A DNA stretch of 64,000 nucleotides from Peribacillus alkalitolerans (GCF_010882125.1 NZ_JAAGVZ010000013.1:1-64000); one strand, 5' to 3'; positions 1-9,289 are shown, counted from the stretch's first letter. Notes: generated from the letters alone by a model not told the origin. Made by a program: numbers and translations.

Positions 1-1
1 T

Positions 2-1177
2 AAAGGAGCAGCAGGAGTCGATGCGAAAGATATAGAAGCTACTCGCCTATATTTAAAGGAAAATGGTGCACAGATTATCCAACTGATTAAAGAAGGTAAG
101 TATAAACCTCAACCAGTAAGAAGGGTGGAAATTCCTAAACCAAACGGGGGAACTAGAAACCTTGGAATACCTACTATCACGGATAGAATCCTTCAGCAAG
201 CCGTAGTACAGAAACTTACACCCATATTTGAACCGCAATTTAGCCCATATAGCTACGGTTTTAGACCGAACAAAAGTGCACATCAAGCGATTGAACAGGC
301 TAGAAAATATATCGAAGACGGCTACAACTTCGTCGTAGATATTGATTTAGAAAAGTTCTTTGACCGAGTTCAGCATGACAAATTAATGTCTCTTGTATCA
401 AAATCCATCTCAGACAAACCCACTCTAAAACTGATTCGCCGATACCTTCAAGCTGGAATCATGGAGAACGGTATAGTCACAGTAAATCGTGAAGGAACAC
501 CGCAAGGTGGTCCACTTAGTCCGTTATTAAGTAATATCATTCTAAACGAACTAGATCAAGAACTTGAAAAGAGAGGTCACCGATTTGTCAGATACGCAGA
601 TGATGCAAACATCTATGTGAAAAGTCTTAAGGCTGGAGAAAGGGTTAAACACGGGGTCTCAGATTTCATTGAGAAGAAATTGAAGCTCAAGGTGAATGGG
701 GAGAAAAGTGCGGTGGGAAAGCCGATAGCACGAATATTCTTAGGAGTGAGTTTCTATGGAAAGAAAACAAGAGTATTTGTGCCAAGGAAGACCAAGAAGA
801 GATTCGAGGATAAGCTAAAGAAGCTGACCAATCGTAACTGGGGAGTAAGTATGGAGTATCGTATCTTAAAGATAAATCAACTCATCCAAGGATGGGGGAA
901 TTATTTTAAAGTCGGAGACATGAAGGGTTATGCCTTAAAGTGTGATAAACATACGAGGCGTAGGTTGAGAGCGTGCCGATGGAAAGAATGGAAGAAGGTA
1001 AGCACCAAATACAGAAACCTAAAGAAATTAGGAATTTCAAAAGAAGAGGCATGGAAAAACGCCAATACCAGAAAAGGATATTGGCGAATGTCTAATAGTA
1101 AAACATTAGATAAAGCCATGAACAATAAATACTGGATTAATTTAGGATTAAAATCGTTGTCTTTAGTAATTACATAA
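2..1177 (+). CDS. ltrA: Group II intron reverse transcriptase/maturase (5' end outside window)
   Basis: This is the intron-encoded protein that reverse-transcribes and helps splice its own group II intron. The reading frame is open from base 2, so the true start lies upstream; the GTG at 125 is internal, because the residues before it (AAGVDAKDIEATRLYLKENG) are the typical N-terminal RT-0 region. The RT core carries the YADD catalytic motif (near base 600), with a PQGGPLSPLLSN segment before it. A maturase domain X follows (LIQGWGNYFK). The C-terminus is basic and shows no Cys-rich HNH endonuclease motif. The frame is intact across the 391 visible residues, so the element could be active. The intron's domain V/VI RNA follows directly. 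Family assignment is firm; mobility is inference. Confidence 0.95.
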   Translation, partial: KGAAGVDAKDIEATRLYLKENGAQIIQLIKEGKYKPQPVRRVEIPKPNGGTRNLGIPTITDRILQQAVVQKLTPIFEPQFSPYSYGFRPNKSAHQAIEQARKYIEDGYNFVVDIDLEKFFDRVQHDKLMSLVSKSISDKPTLKLIRRYLQAGIMENGIVTVNREGTPQGGPLSPLLSNIILNELDQELEKRGHRFVRYADDANIYVKSLKAGERVKHGVSDFIEKKLKLKVNGEKSAVGKPIARIFLGVSFYGKKTRVFVPRKTKKRFEDKLKKLTNRNWGVSMEYRILKINQLIQGWGNYFKVGDMKGYALKCDKHTRRRLRACRWKEWKKVSTKYRNLKKLGISKEEAWKNANTRKGYWRMSNSKTLDKAMNNKYWINLGLKSLSLVIT

Positions 1178-1183
1178 ACTTTC

Positions 1184-1255
1184 GAACCGCCGTATACCGA
1201 ACGGTACGTACGGTGGTGTGAGAGGTCGGCACGGTAACGTGCCTCCTACTCGATT
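1184..1255 (+). mobile_element. 3' end of group II intron RNA (domains V and VI)
   Basis: Directly after the maturase stop, the sequence GAACCGCCGTATACC...GGTACGTACGGTGGT folds as the compact domain V hairpin. It is followed by a GAGAGGTCGGCACGG...CCTCCTACTC hairpin, which fits domain VI. The intron's 3' boundary probably falls at the CTCGAT near 1250-1255. Its 5' end is outside the window, so the insertion target and class cannot be settled here. Confidence 0.8.
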
Positions 1256-1276
1256 ATGTTGAAAAAATATTTTCAA

Positions 1277-1609
1277 TTAATAAGGTGTATACCCTTGTTG
1301 CGGGTACGGATAAGGGTAGGGAAATGGATAAGGCATTGGGTAAGGATAAGCAGGGGTAGAAGTTGAACCTGCTGCTGCACCTGCAAGGCCTCCTAGCAGT
1401 AATCCTCCAGCAAAACCTCCAACATAGGGATATCCGTGACCTCCAACGACAGTTGGACCATAATGATTGAACTGATCATGGTGCACTGGATTGAAGGGAC
1501 CTGGGTTCTAGCCGTGTGGATTCGGGTTGAAATTCCCACCACCATGGCCAGGGAAAGCTCCACCACCAAAACCGCCGTAAACACCTACATTTGGACGTCT
1601 TTGATACAT
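1277..1609 (-). pseudogene. Gly/Tyr/Pro-rich small protein interrupted by one in-frame TAG
   Basis: Read on the minus strand from an ATG at 1609, with a good AAAGGAG site just upstream, the frame gives a 110-residue protein broken only by a TAG at 1508-1510 (codon 34). The first part is MYQRRPNVGVYGGFGGG-rich. After the stop the same frame continues through HHDQFNHYGPT, a glycine/alanine-rich hydrophobic stretch (about residues 65-83) and a C-terminal tail of repeated YP pairs. Composition recalls small Bacillus spore-coat or surface proteins, but I do not recognise a family. It lies convergent to, and 22 bp from, the group II intron end. A single CAG-to-TAG change would explain the break. 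Translation could restart at the internal ATG at 1486, but no strong ribosome site is seen there. Confidence 0.65.
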
Positions 1610-1841
1610 GGTATCACTCCTTTACTTACCTACTTTATGTAAGAAAAGGGAAATGGGTGTTTTTAAGAAGATTAATTTGTTAGCTGGGAGGATTCCTCAA
1701 CAATTTTCAAAAGAGTATTTTTGATATTGGTTGATTCGTATAATCCTCCATAAATATCTGTCAATGTATTTTTTGTGAAGTTTTCTTCCTATTAAGAATT
1801 TGATATGTTTAATAAGTAAATAAATTCTGAAGGGGCAATTG

Positions 1842-3068
1842 ATGGTGACCGAGAGATTATATTATGAAAATCAATATTTAGTGAACTTTTCCACTTCTAT
1901 AAAAAAACAGGCACAGGATCATAATGGAAAATGGTATGTCGTTTTGAATGAAACGGCATTTTATCCAACGGGTGGTGGCCAGCCTCATGACATAGGGGAA
2001 ATAGCAGGCAATGAAGTCGTAGATGTGGAGGAAGTAGAAGGAGAAATTAGGCACTTCTTACACTCGCCGTTATCAGTAATATCTGAAGATGTCAGTTGCT
2101 CTATCGATTGGAATCGAAGGTTTGATCATATGCAACAACATGCAGGCCAACATATCTTGTCGGCGGCGTTTGAGGAAATATACGGTTACCGGACGACTAG
2201 CTTCCATTTAGGAAATGAAATTTGTACGATAGATTTAGATATACCTCAACTAAATGTCCATGAGGCCGGTCATGTTGAGGTTTATATAAATGAAGTTATC
2301 ATAAAAAACCTACCCATTGAAACTAAATGGGTTACGGAAGAAGAGGCAATGTCATTCCCGCTTAGGAAGACATTATCTGTCACGGATGAAATTCGTTTAG
2401 TCATCATTCCTGATTTTGATTACAATGGCTGTGGTGGAACACACCCTGATTCCACTGGTCAGGTACAGGCTATTAAAATCCTGGAATGGGAAAAACAGAA
2501 AAATGGAATAAGACTTACTTTCGTTTGTGGACGACGAGTATTAAATCAGCTACAACTCAAACATGATACAATCACAAAAATGAAACCTGTACTGAATGCT
2601 TCAGAGGAAAAGTTACTAGAAGCAGTAAACAGTTTAAAAGAAAGAGAAAAGTCATTGGATAAGGAACATCAGGCCACCCTTGTAATGTTAATGGAATACG
2701 AGGCACAACAATTTATCAATAATGCTAGTCCTTTTGGTAGTGAAAACTGGAAAATGATTGCAGAAAGCTTTGAAGGTAAGACGATGCAGGATCTTCAAAA
2801 ATTGGCCAAAACCATGTTATCTAAAACTAATGAATCCATGGTTATCAGTCTAGTTTCCAAATATGAAGGAAAGCTTCAAGTGGTAGTTGGTCGAACGGGT
2901 GATGTAACGGTCAGTATGAAAACCTGGGTCAATTTATTCCTCCCAGAGATTGACGGACGTGGTGGAGGGAACGATACCTTTGCGCAAGGTGGGGGAGAAT
3001 CCAGTATGTCAGCCTCCGATTTATTGGCTCTTGCATTAGGGAAATTAGAGAAAGAACTTACATATTAA
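1842..3068 (+). CDS. Alanyl-tRNA editing protein, AlaX-L type with DHHA1 domain
   Basis: AlaX proteins are free-standing homologues of the AlaRS editing domain and hydrolyse Ser-tRNA(Ala) or Gly-tRNA(Ala). The 408-residue product has the FYPTGGGQPHD motif near residue 45, the zinc motif HAGQH near residue 100, and CGGTH near residue 197. A C-terminal DHHA1-like region ends GRGGGNDTFAQGGG. This is the long AlaX form, and no aminoacylation domain is present. A TTG lies in frame at 1839, but the ATG at 1842 fits the GAAGGGG ribosome site (1829-1835) better. It stands alone, with ppaC 75 bp downstream. Confidence 0.9.
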   Translation: MVTERLYYENQYLVNFSTSIKKQAQDHNGKWYVVLNETAFYPTGGGQPHDIGEIAGNEVVDVEEVEGEIRHFLHSPLSVISEDVSCSIDWNRRFDHMQQHAGQHILSAAFEEIYGYRTTSFHLGNEICTIDLDIPQLNVHEAGHVEVYINEVIIKNLPIETKWVTEEEAMSFPLRKTLSVTDEIRLVIIPDFDYNGCGGTHPDSTGQVQAIKILEWEKQKNGIRLTFVCGRRVLNQLQLKHDTITKMKPVLNASEEKLLEAVNSLKEREKSLDKEHQATLVMLMEYEAQQFINNASPFGSENWKMIAESFEGKTMQDLQKLAKTMLSKTNESMVISLVSKYEGKLQVVVGRTGDVTVSMKTWVNLFLPEIDGRGGGNDTFAQGGGESSMSASDLLALALGKLEKELTY

Positions 3069-3143
3069 CAATTGAGTAAAAAAATTGTATGATATTAGGT
3101 ATGCAATAAACCAAGTTTACATAAGGTAAAGGAGCGAAAATTC

Positions 3144-4076
3144 ATGGAAAAGGTTTTAGTTTTTGGTCATAAAAAACCAGACACAGATTCAATCTGTTCT
3201 GCTATAGCTTACGCAGACTTAAAAAATAAATTAGGGATGGATGCAGAGCCAATCCGTTTAGGAGAGGTAAGTGCAGAAACTCAATTCGCTTTGGATACAT
3301 TTAAAGCTGAGGTTCCACGCTTAGTGGAAGCAGTGGCAAGCGAAGCGAAACAAGTAATTCTTGTAGACCATAATGAACGTCAACAAAGTGCGGATGATAT
3401 TGATCAAGTGAAGATTATTGAAGTAATTGATCACCACCGCGTAGCAAACTTTGAAACAAGCGATCCATTATATTTCCGCGTTGAACCGGTAGGTTGTACA
3501 GCGACGATTCTAAACAAAATGTACAAGGAAAATAATGTCGAGATTTCTAGTGGAGTGGCTGGATTAATGCTTTCTGCCATTATTTCAGATTCCCTTCTAT
3601 TCAAATCTCCGACATGTACAGAAGAAGATGTAAAAGCTGCTCAGGAATTAGCTTCGATTGCAGGTGTGAATGCTGATGAATACGGTTTGGAAATGCTAAA
3701 AGCAGGAGCTAGCCTAGGAGACAAAACAGCTGATCAATTGATTGCGATTGATTCAAAAGAATTCCCAATGGGAAATAGCAAAGTTGAAATTGCACAAGTC
3801 AATGCGATTGATGTATCAGAAGTAATGGCTAGACAAGCTGAGCTTGAATCTGCAATCAACGAAGTTATTGAATCAAAAGGATTGGATCTTTTCGTATTAG
3901 CTGTGACTGACATCCTAAATAGCGACTCAACCGTCCTAGCACTAGGCAAAGAAACTTGGGCAGTTGAAAAAGCATATAACGTAAAACTAGATGGCAATAA
4001 AGCTGTATTACCAGGAGTAGTATCTCGTAAGAAACAAATCGTGCCTATCTTGACTGATACTTTTACAAATAAATAA
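3144..4076 (+). CDS. ppaC: Manganese-dependent inorganic pyrophosphatase
   Basis: A cytoplasmic family II pyrophosphatase that hydrolyses PPi to phosphate and so pulls biosynthetic reactions forward. At 310 residues it has the usual family length. The DHH-type metal motifs are GHKKPDTDS near the N-terminus, VDHNE near residue 75 and a DHH triad near residue 98. The C-terminal DHHA2 substrate-binding signature SRKKQIVP is near the end. The start has a clear AAGGAG site (3129-3134). A strong intrinsic terminator follows immediately, so this is probably a single-gene unit. Confidence 0.96.
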   Translation: MEKVLVFGHKKPDTDSICSAIAYADLKNKLGMDAEPIRLGEVSAETQFALDTFKAEVPRLVEAVASEAKQVILVDHNERQQSADDIDQVKIIEVIDHHRVANFETSDPLYFRVEPVGCTATILNKMYKENNVEISSGVAGLMLSAIISDSLLFKSPTCTEEDVKAAQELASIAGVNADEYGLEMLKAGASLGDKTADQLIAIDSKEFPMGNSKVEIAQVNAIDVSEVMARQAELESAINEVIESKGLDLFVLAVTDILNSDSTVLALGKETWAVEKAYNVKLDGNKAVLPGVVSRKKQIVPILTDTFTNK

Positions 4077-4086
4077 TCAATTAGCA

Positions 4087-4117
4087 GAAGCCTCATTAGT
4101 TGGAGGCTTCTTTTTTT
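4087..4117 (+). terminator. Intrinsic terminator after ppaC
   Basis: An 8-bp stem, GAAGCCTC/GAGGCTTC, is followed by seven T residues. Confidence 0.9.
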
Positions 4118-4162
4118 ATGCTAAAGAAGTACTATGGTGTTGTTTGTCCAGCCACTTCTGCA

Positions 4163-4770
4163 TCAATCATATTGCTCATTAAGGTTTAAACTATATACTC
4201 TACCTTTTTTAGTCCCTGAAAATGGGAGATTTAGAGAAGATAGAAGCCTAGTAGCTGAAGACGGTGATTCAAGTACCAAGTACTCTCTTGCTTGGATGTT
4301 CGTGATGGTGTTACCAATCAAAAGCATGTAATCATTTAAGGCTGTAAGTGAGCGAACCCTTACACTTTGGACAAAACCAAACTCCATGTTGCCTAATGAG
4401 AGGAAGATAGCTACATTCAGGACAATAGATACCTTTTAAAATGTCTCTATGGTTAATTTGGTATTGTTCGAGAATGGAGGTTTCACCTTCAATATTGTGT
4501 TTCGTGAGTAGGCGAATAATCTTCTTTATTTCTTTTTCTGAAATGATGGGAATAGGGTTGGACTTTTCAAATTGTTTGATTTTGGAGGGTAATAAATCGC
4601 GATGAATGACTTTTTCTGCTATGGAATGGTTATCAGGGGAAGTACGAATGAATGTTCTTGGATTACTAATGAGGACTAAGGAATAGATGGGAATGTGGGG
4701 AAAGCCTTTTAATGTGAACCACTTTTTAAGTTGAAATTCATGCCGTTTAAGTCTTTTATGATCATTTTAT
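4163..4770 (-). pseudogene. NERD-domain protein remnant (5' truncated, frameshifted)
   Basis: On the minus strand two adjacent frames join into the C-terminal half of a Bacillus NERD (nuclease-related domain) protein. The first frame, from about 4765, reads KRLKRHEFQLKKWF..., then VLISNPRTFIRT, then a zinc finger CPEC...CPKC. It then shifts frame near 4350 into SLTALNDYMLLIGNTITN...LLSSLNLPFSGTKKGRVYSL, which ends at 4163. The N-terminal half with the NERD nuclease core is missing, and an in-frame stop sits just upstream of the surviving part. The identification rests on remembered family features: the ISNP segment, the CxxC pair and the GT-KGRxY ending. Confidence 0.75.
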
Positions 4771-4864
4771 CACTCCAATCTAGATTTTAATGTTAATTTC
4801 TACATAAACAGCTAAAATCCTTTATGTTGATTAGTAGATTTTTAGGTTAGGGAAACGTTAATTT

Positions 4865-4978
4865 TCGAAACTGAAAGATTTAAAATCGAAACTGAAAAAA
4901 TAACTTCGAAACCAGGGAAAATAAAATCGATATGGCCAAAATAAAATCGAAAATCATAATATATCGATTATTCGACAA
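4865..4978. repeat. Phased TCGA(A) array A, about 20-21-bp spacing
   Basis: TCGA motifs start at 4865, 4886, 4906, 4927 and 4947, so the steps are 21, 20, 21 and 20 bp. Two looser copies follow at 4964 and 4972. The spacers are A-rich, with unit form TCGAAACTGAAA plus A/T-rich filler. A second array of the same design lies at 49681-49775. The rest of the 4771-5148 gap is AT-rich, and I see no gene in it. Confidence 0.7.
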
Positions 4979-5148
4979 AATACCATCCCCATAAAGATAA
5001 TGCGCTCGAGTGCTTACTACATCTACATAAGTATCTTTCAAAGTTCAGTAAATAAATTAAAAGTTTATATAGAAAATTGCAACAATTGTAAGGTATAATT
5101 TATACTTATGATAATTATAACCATTATTTTACATAAGCGGGTGAACGA

Positions 5149-6018
5149 ATGCGGAAAATTTATCCTATCGGATTAAAAATAACCTCAATCATTCTTCAAT
5201 TTTTGGTTGGGATTGCAATCATAATATTAGTTACCGGATTACCCATTTTATTTGATAGTCTTGGATTCCACGTAAAAGAATACCTTCAATACACAAAATT
5301 ATTAACAATGAAACTAATATTCTTTGATAATGCAACATACTGGGAACATACTGAATTATTTCCTATCTTTTGGGTGAAATATAAAGAAACAGCGATTTTT
5401 ATAGGATCTTCACTCTTGATTGGATTACTATTTTCTATTTTCGTAGTTATTATTTGCTATACATTCTTCTTTAGAAAGGTAGATTCATTTTTAAGGAAAT
5501 TAGTAATTTTCGAATCCATTCCAGATATATTGATTATTTCTGGTTTACAACTGGGAGTCATTTTAATTTATAAAAACTATGGTGTAAAGCTTACTCAAGT
5601 CATATCCATGGGGTCTGAGAGGAGTATTGTTTTACCATTAATTTCACTTAGTATTCCAGCAAGCTTTTATTTCATAAAAATTATTTTACTTTCTATCAAA
5701 AACGAATTTGAGAAAAATTATGTCTTATTAGCACAAAGTACTGGCACAACACATCTTTCTATTCTAGTAAAACACATCACAAGAAATATTATTGACGAAA
5801 TATGGATTAATTCGAAAACGCTTATTTGGATTTTGTTATCTTCTATGGTGGTCGTGGAATATTTGTTTAATATCCAAGGTGTTGCCATGTTTATTCTTAC
5901 TTTTGAAGCGCCAGAATTATTTGTCATCGTTGCATTATCAATTTTTGTTCCATTTTTTATTGCGTATAAACTGTACGAGCTCATTACTCCTCAGATTATG
6001 AAAGGAGAAAGAGAATGA
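5149..6018 (+). CDS. ABC transporter permease, OppB/DppB-like
   Basis: An integral membrane subunit of a peptide/nickel-type ABC importer, or a diverged exporter. Its 289 residues hold about six hydrophobic segments and a cytoplasmic EAA-like loop near residue 200 (AQSTGTTHLSILVKH). It is shorter and more diverged than canonical OppB. It overlaps the next permease gene by 4 bp (ATGA), so the two are translationally coupled. No substrate-binding protein or ATPase gene adjoins either permease, so the complex must borrow these or be a remnant. Substrate unknown. Confidence 0.75.
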   Translation: MRKIYPIGLKITSIILQFLVGIAIIILVTGLPILFDSLGFHVKEYLQYTKLLTMKLIFFDNATYWEHTELFPIFWVKYKETAIFIGSSLLIGLLFSIFVVIICYTFFFRKVDSFLRKLVIFESIPDILIISGLQLGVILIYKNYGVKLTQVISMGSERSIVLPLISLSIPASFYFIKIILLSIKNEFEKNYVLLAQSTGTTHLSILVKHITRNIIDEIWINSKTLIWILLSSMVVVEYLFNIQGVAMFILTFEAPELFVIVALSIFVPFFIAYKLYELITPQIMKGERE

Positions 6019-6944
6019 AATCTTATCTTTTAAAAGATTGGAAGTTTATGATTAGTACCATATTCTTTGTAGGGCTTTTTCTATGGAGTATTGGTTATGG
6101 TGTTTTTTTTGACAATAAAATCAAACTTACACTTTTGGAAATGAACGAGAAAGCGGAAGTGTTATCAGTACCACCTTATTCACCATTAGAAAAGTTGCCA
6201 TTTGGTACTGATATATTAGGATATGATATGCTTCAGACGGTAATAGTAGGGGCAAAGTATACACTTTCTGTTGGATTAATAATAGCAATATTGCGCGTTG
6301 CAATGAGTTTTCTCATCGGATCTACTGTTTCTTCCTATATACCTAGAGCAATGCCCTTCATGAGATGGATTTCGGAACCTTTTTCTATTGTCCCTCAAAC
6401 TTTGATAGCATTTTTTATTTTGTTCAACGTTTTGTGGATGAAAAGGACTGGATTCGAGCATCCTTTTTGGGAGCGAGCTTTATTTGAAATATTAGTCTTA
6501 TCCTTTTTAGCCGTACCGACTTTAAGTTTACAGTTTACTAGTCAGATGAAGAAACTGTGGAGTCAGGAATACATAGAGAGTGCCCTTATATTAGGTGGGT
6601 CTAAATGGCATATTTTTTGGAAGCACATTTTACCTAATATGACAGATAAAATATTTTTATTATTTATTCAACAATTTATTCAGGCATTAATTATCCTAGC
6701 ACATTTGGGAACCCTTAAATTATTTTTTGGAGGAACCTTTATAGATTATGAATCAGGTCAGCCACCAAAATCTATTTCCATGGAATGGTCTGGTATCATT
6801 GGTGATTCTTATCGATATTTAAGAGCATACCCATGGATTCCGTTAACACCTATCTTCTTTTTTGCCATAAGTATTCTATCTTTATCTACTATATTAGAAT
6901 CCTTGAAAAAAGCATTCCGATTAAAGGATGAAGGTAAAATTTAG
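6015..6944 (+). CDS. ABC transporter permease, OppC/DppC-like
   Basis: The second membrane subunit of the pair. The N-terminal part shows the OppC-type segment FGTDILGYDMLQTVIVGAKY (about residues 62-81). Several membrane helices follow, with an EAA loop ALILGGSKWHIFWKHILPN near residue 195. Its 309 residues fit the family length. It starts inside the stop of the upstream permease gene and ends before a good terminator, so this is a two-gene operon. The absence of ATPase and binding-protein genes is the odd point. Confidence 0.8.
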   Translation: MKSYLLKDWKFMISTIFFVGLFLWSIGYGVFFDNKIKLTLLEMNEKAEVLSVPPYSPLEKLPFGTDILGYDMLQTVIVGAKYTLSVGLIIAILRVAMSFLIGSTVSSYIPRAMPFMRWISEPFSIVPQTLIAFFILFNVLWMKRTGFEHPFWERALFEILVLSFLAVPTLSLQFTSQMKKLWSQEYIESALILGGSKWHIFWKHILPNMTDKIFLLFIQQFIQALIILAHLGTLKLFFGGTFIDYESGQPPKSISMEWSGIIGDSYRYLRAYPWIPLTPIFFFAISILSLSTILESLKKAFRLKDEGKI

Positions 6945-6968
6945 CGTAATTAGATAATTTTTCCTAAA

Positions 6969-6997
6969 ATACAGGGCCATTTGACCCTGTATTTTTC
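6969..6997 (+). terminator. Intrinsic terminator after permease pair
   Basis: The stem ATACAGGG/CCCTGTAT with an 8-nt loop is followed by a short T run. Confidence 0.75.
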
Positions 6998-7000
6998 TTA

Positions 7001-7440
7001 GGTAATACCAGGTCTTCTTCTAATACAATTGGTTATCCAGGCGCACTTACAAATGTAATCGCAGTAGCCGCATTAGAAAACGTCCAGGAAAATGGGACGT
7101 ATAGAGTAGCAAACTTTTCATCTAGAGGTAATCCATTAACAGATGGGGACTATTACATTCAAGAAAAAGACGTTGAGGTATTAGCGCCAGGTGCAGCCAT
7201 TGAATCCACCTGGATGAATGGAGGCTATAACACCATAAGCGGAACTCGATGGCCTCTCCTCATATTTCTGGACTTGCTGCAAAAATTTGGTCTGCAAATA
7301 AATCATTGAGTTCTGCTCAAGTTCGTGCAGAATTACAAAATAGAGCAAAGAGTAATGATATTAATGGAGAAACAGGGCAGCTACAGGGGATGATTATGCA
7401 TCTGGCTTTGGATTCCCGACAGTAAAAAAATGTAATAATA
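7001..7440 (+). pseudogene. Subtilisin-like serine protease (S8) C-terminal remnant
   Basis: Translation from 7001 gives GNTRSSSNTIGYPGALTNVI, then VANFSSRG and VLAPGAAIEST. These are landmarks of the second half of a subtilase. The catalytic-serine block GTSMASPH is broken by a one-base loss near 7246: GGAACT-CG-ATGGCC, after which MASPHISGLAAKIW reads in another frame. A second frameshift near 7390 precedes an ending like DDYASGFGFP. The Asp and His catalytic regions and the propeptide are absent. It has no start or ribosome site and begins right at the upstream terminator. Confidence 0.85.
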
Positions 7441-7443
7441 GGG

Positions 7444-7474
7444 CCTATTATCACTTATCGATAATAGGTCTTTT
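7444..7474 (+). terminator. Intrinsic terminator after subtilase remnant
   Basis: The 9-bp stem CCTATTATC/GATAATAGG is followed by TCTTTT. It is probably the surviving terminator of the decayed protease gene. Confidence 0.75.
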
Positions 7475-7562
7475 GCTGTTCTCTATTATTTTTTATCGAA
7501 GAAGGATATTGATAGAGATATCCCGAAAAACATACCAATAACTATAAAAGGGTGGGCGGTAC

Positions 7563-9046
7563 ATGGAAAAGAAAATACTTTGGAGCATGGCGATGGTGTT
7601 ACTACTTTTCATTACCGTCAAACCTACGACTATTGGAAAACAAGAAATACAAGTTGAAGCAGAGCCTGTCAAGGATCCATTAAATGAGAAAATTGAAAAT
7701 GTATTGAAGAATCCAATCCTTGAAGGTGCATTGACTTCTGTCAGTATAAGATCTGCCAGTACAGGTGATTTAGTTTACTCGAAACTGGGAGATGTCAATT
7801 TAAGGCCGGCATCCAACCTGAAATTATATACTGCAGCAGCAGCGCTTGAAGTATTAGGAGAGGATTATAAATTTTCAACAGAAGTTTGGACGGATGGTAA
7901 AATAATAGGTAATGTTTTACAAGGAGATTTATACGTAAAAGGAAAAGGAGATCCAACCTTACTGAAAGAAGATATAGCAGAACTAGTTACCCAATTGAAA
8001 AAGCAGGGTGTGTCCATCATAAAAGGTAATTTAATAGGGGATGACACATGGTATGATTCTGAGCGTTATTCAAAAGACCTTTCATGGAGCGATGAAGGAG
8101 AATATTATGGTGCGGCGGTATCAGCATTAACGATGTCTCCAAATAAAGATTATGATACCGGTACAATCATGGTGGATCTTAAACCTTCGACTAGTATAGG
8201 GAAGCCTGCCAGTATTAAAATAACTCCATTAACTAATCTTGTATCTATAAAGAATGAAACCGAAACTGTAAAAAAAGGTGAGAAAAAAGAGATTGATATT
8301 AATAGAGACCATGATTCGAATTCTATAAAAATAAAGGGGAAAATACCTGTTAAATCATCCCCTTCAAGATCATGGATTGCGGTTACCGAACCAACAGAGC
8401 TTGTCATCGATCAATTTAAGAAAGCACTTCTTGAACAAGGCCTTCTTTTTATTGGAGATACAAGCTATAGGTCAACTCCTTCTAATGCAACTTTATTATC
8501 AAAACAACAATCGATGCCTTTGTCAGAAATTTTAGTACCAATGATGAAGTTAAGCAATAATGGACTTGCAGAGGTTCTTGTCAAGGAAATGGGAAAAATT
8601 CAAAAAGGTGAGGGCAGCTGGGAAAAGGGATTGAAGTATTAGAAGAAACACTTAAAAGTTTTGGAGTCGATCCTGAAAAACGATTAATTCGTGATGGGTC
8701 TGGAATTTCACATGTGAATCTTGTAACAGCAAATACATTATCACAATTTTTGGTATCTATTCAAAATGAATCTTGGTTTCCTAGTTTTGAAAATTCTCTT
8801 CCTGTCTCTGGAAATCCTGAAAGGATGATAGGCGGCACATTACGAAAAAGAATGAAGGCTGAACCTGCAAAAGGAAATGTGAAGGCAAAAACGGGGACCA
8901 TTACTTCAGTATCGGCACTTTCAGGTTATGCAGATAACTCCAATGGGGAAAAGTACGTATTTTCAATCCTTATCAATAACGTCAAAGATGAAGAAAAAGT
9001 CACAATCATCCAAGATGAGATCGCTACTCTACTAGTTAACCCATAA
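7563..9046 (+). pseudogene. dacC: D-Ala-D-Ala carboxypeptidase/endopeptidase (PBP4 type, S13), split by a -1 frameshift
   Basis: A secreted low-molecular-weight penicillin-binding protein that trims peptidoglycan stem peptides. After an N-terminal signal segment, the catalytic SxxK is in PASNLKLYTAAAAL (near residue 80), SxN is in LSNNGLAEVLVKEMG, and KTG is in VKAKTGTITSVSALSGY. Frame one stops at 8642. The other half (GIEVLEETLKSFGVDPEKRL...) continues in the -1 frame to 9046. Slipping back one base at A-AAG-GGA (8624-8630) restores WEKG-IEVLEE with no residue lost. An SD-like AAGGTGAGGG lies 9 bases before the heptamer. This is probably an indel mutation or sequencing error; programmed frameshifting is possible. 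All catalytic motifs survive, but KTG lies after the break. Confidence 0.85.
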
Positions 9047-9104
9047 AGGTGTTTTGGTTTTTATTTAATCGACTATGTTAATGTTGAATATGATTTGGCA
9101 CTAT

Positions 9105-9289
9105 GTTGATTGGGACGGAAGGCTCGAGATCCACGCAAATGCATTCGCATTTCCTTATTGCGGTGTTTATTCGAGGAGTTGTTGCAATTTCCTGGAGGAA
9201 AAGCGGGTCATGGGAGACCCCAAAGTCTCGCAAACCGAAGAGGCCCCCGGAGCGACCGCGGACAGGATTTGCATCACGCTGCAATCAAC
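9105..9289. repeat. Dispersed GC-rich element, long variant (copy 1)
   Basis: This copy is bounded by GTTGATT and AATCAAC, which are inverted ends. It contains the GAGACCCCAAAG and GGAGG-rich blocks shared with the two 129-bp copies at 38174 and 62927, but at 185 bp it is longer and diverged inside. Its GC content is far above that of the flanks. Overlapping short ORFs here look like noncoding artefacts. Confidence 0.65.

Noticed and set aside
1842-3068. Alanyl-tRNA synthetase fragment
   Set aside because: The product has editing and DHHA1 parts in AlaX order and a normal start; no sign of truncation from AlaRS.
4134-4331. Plus-strand ORF of 65 residues
   Set aside because: It is the shadow of the NERD remnant read on the other strand.
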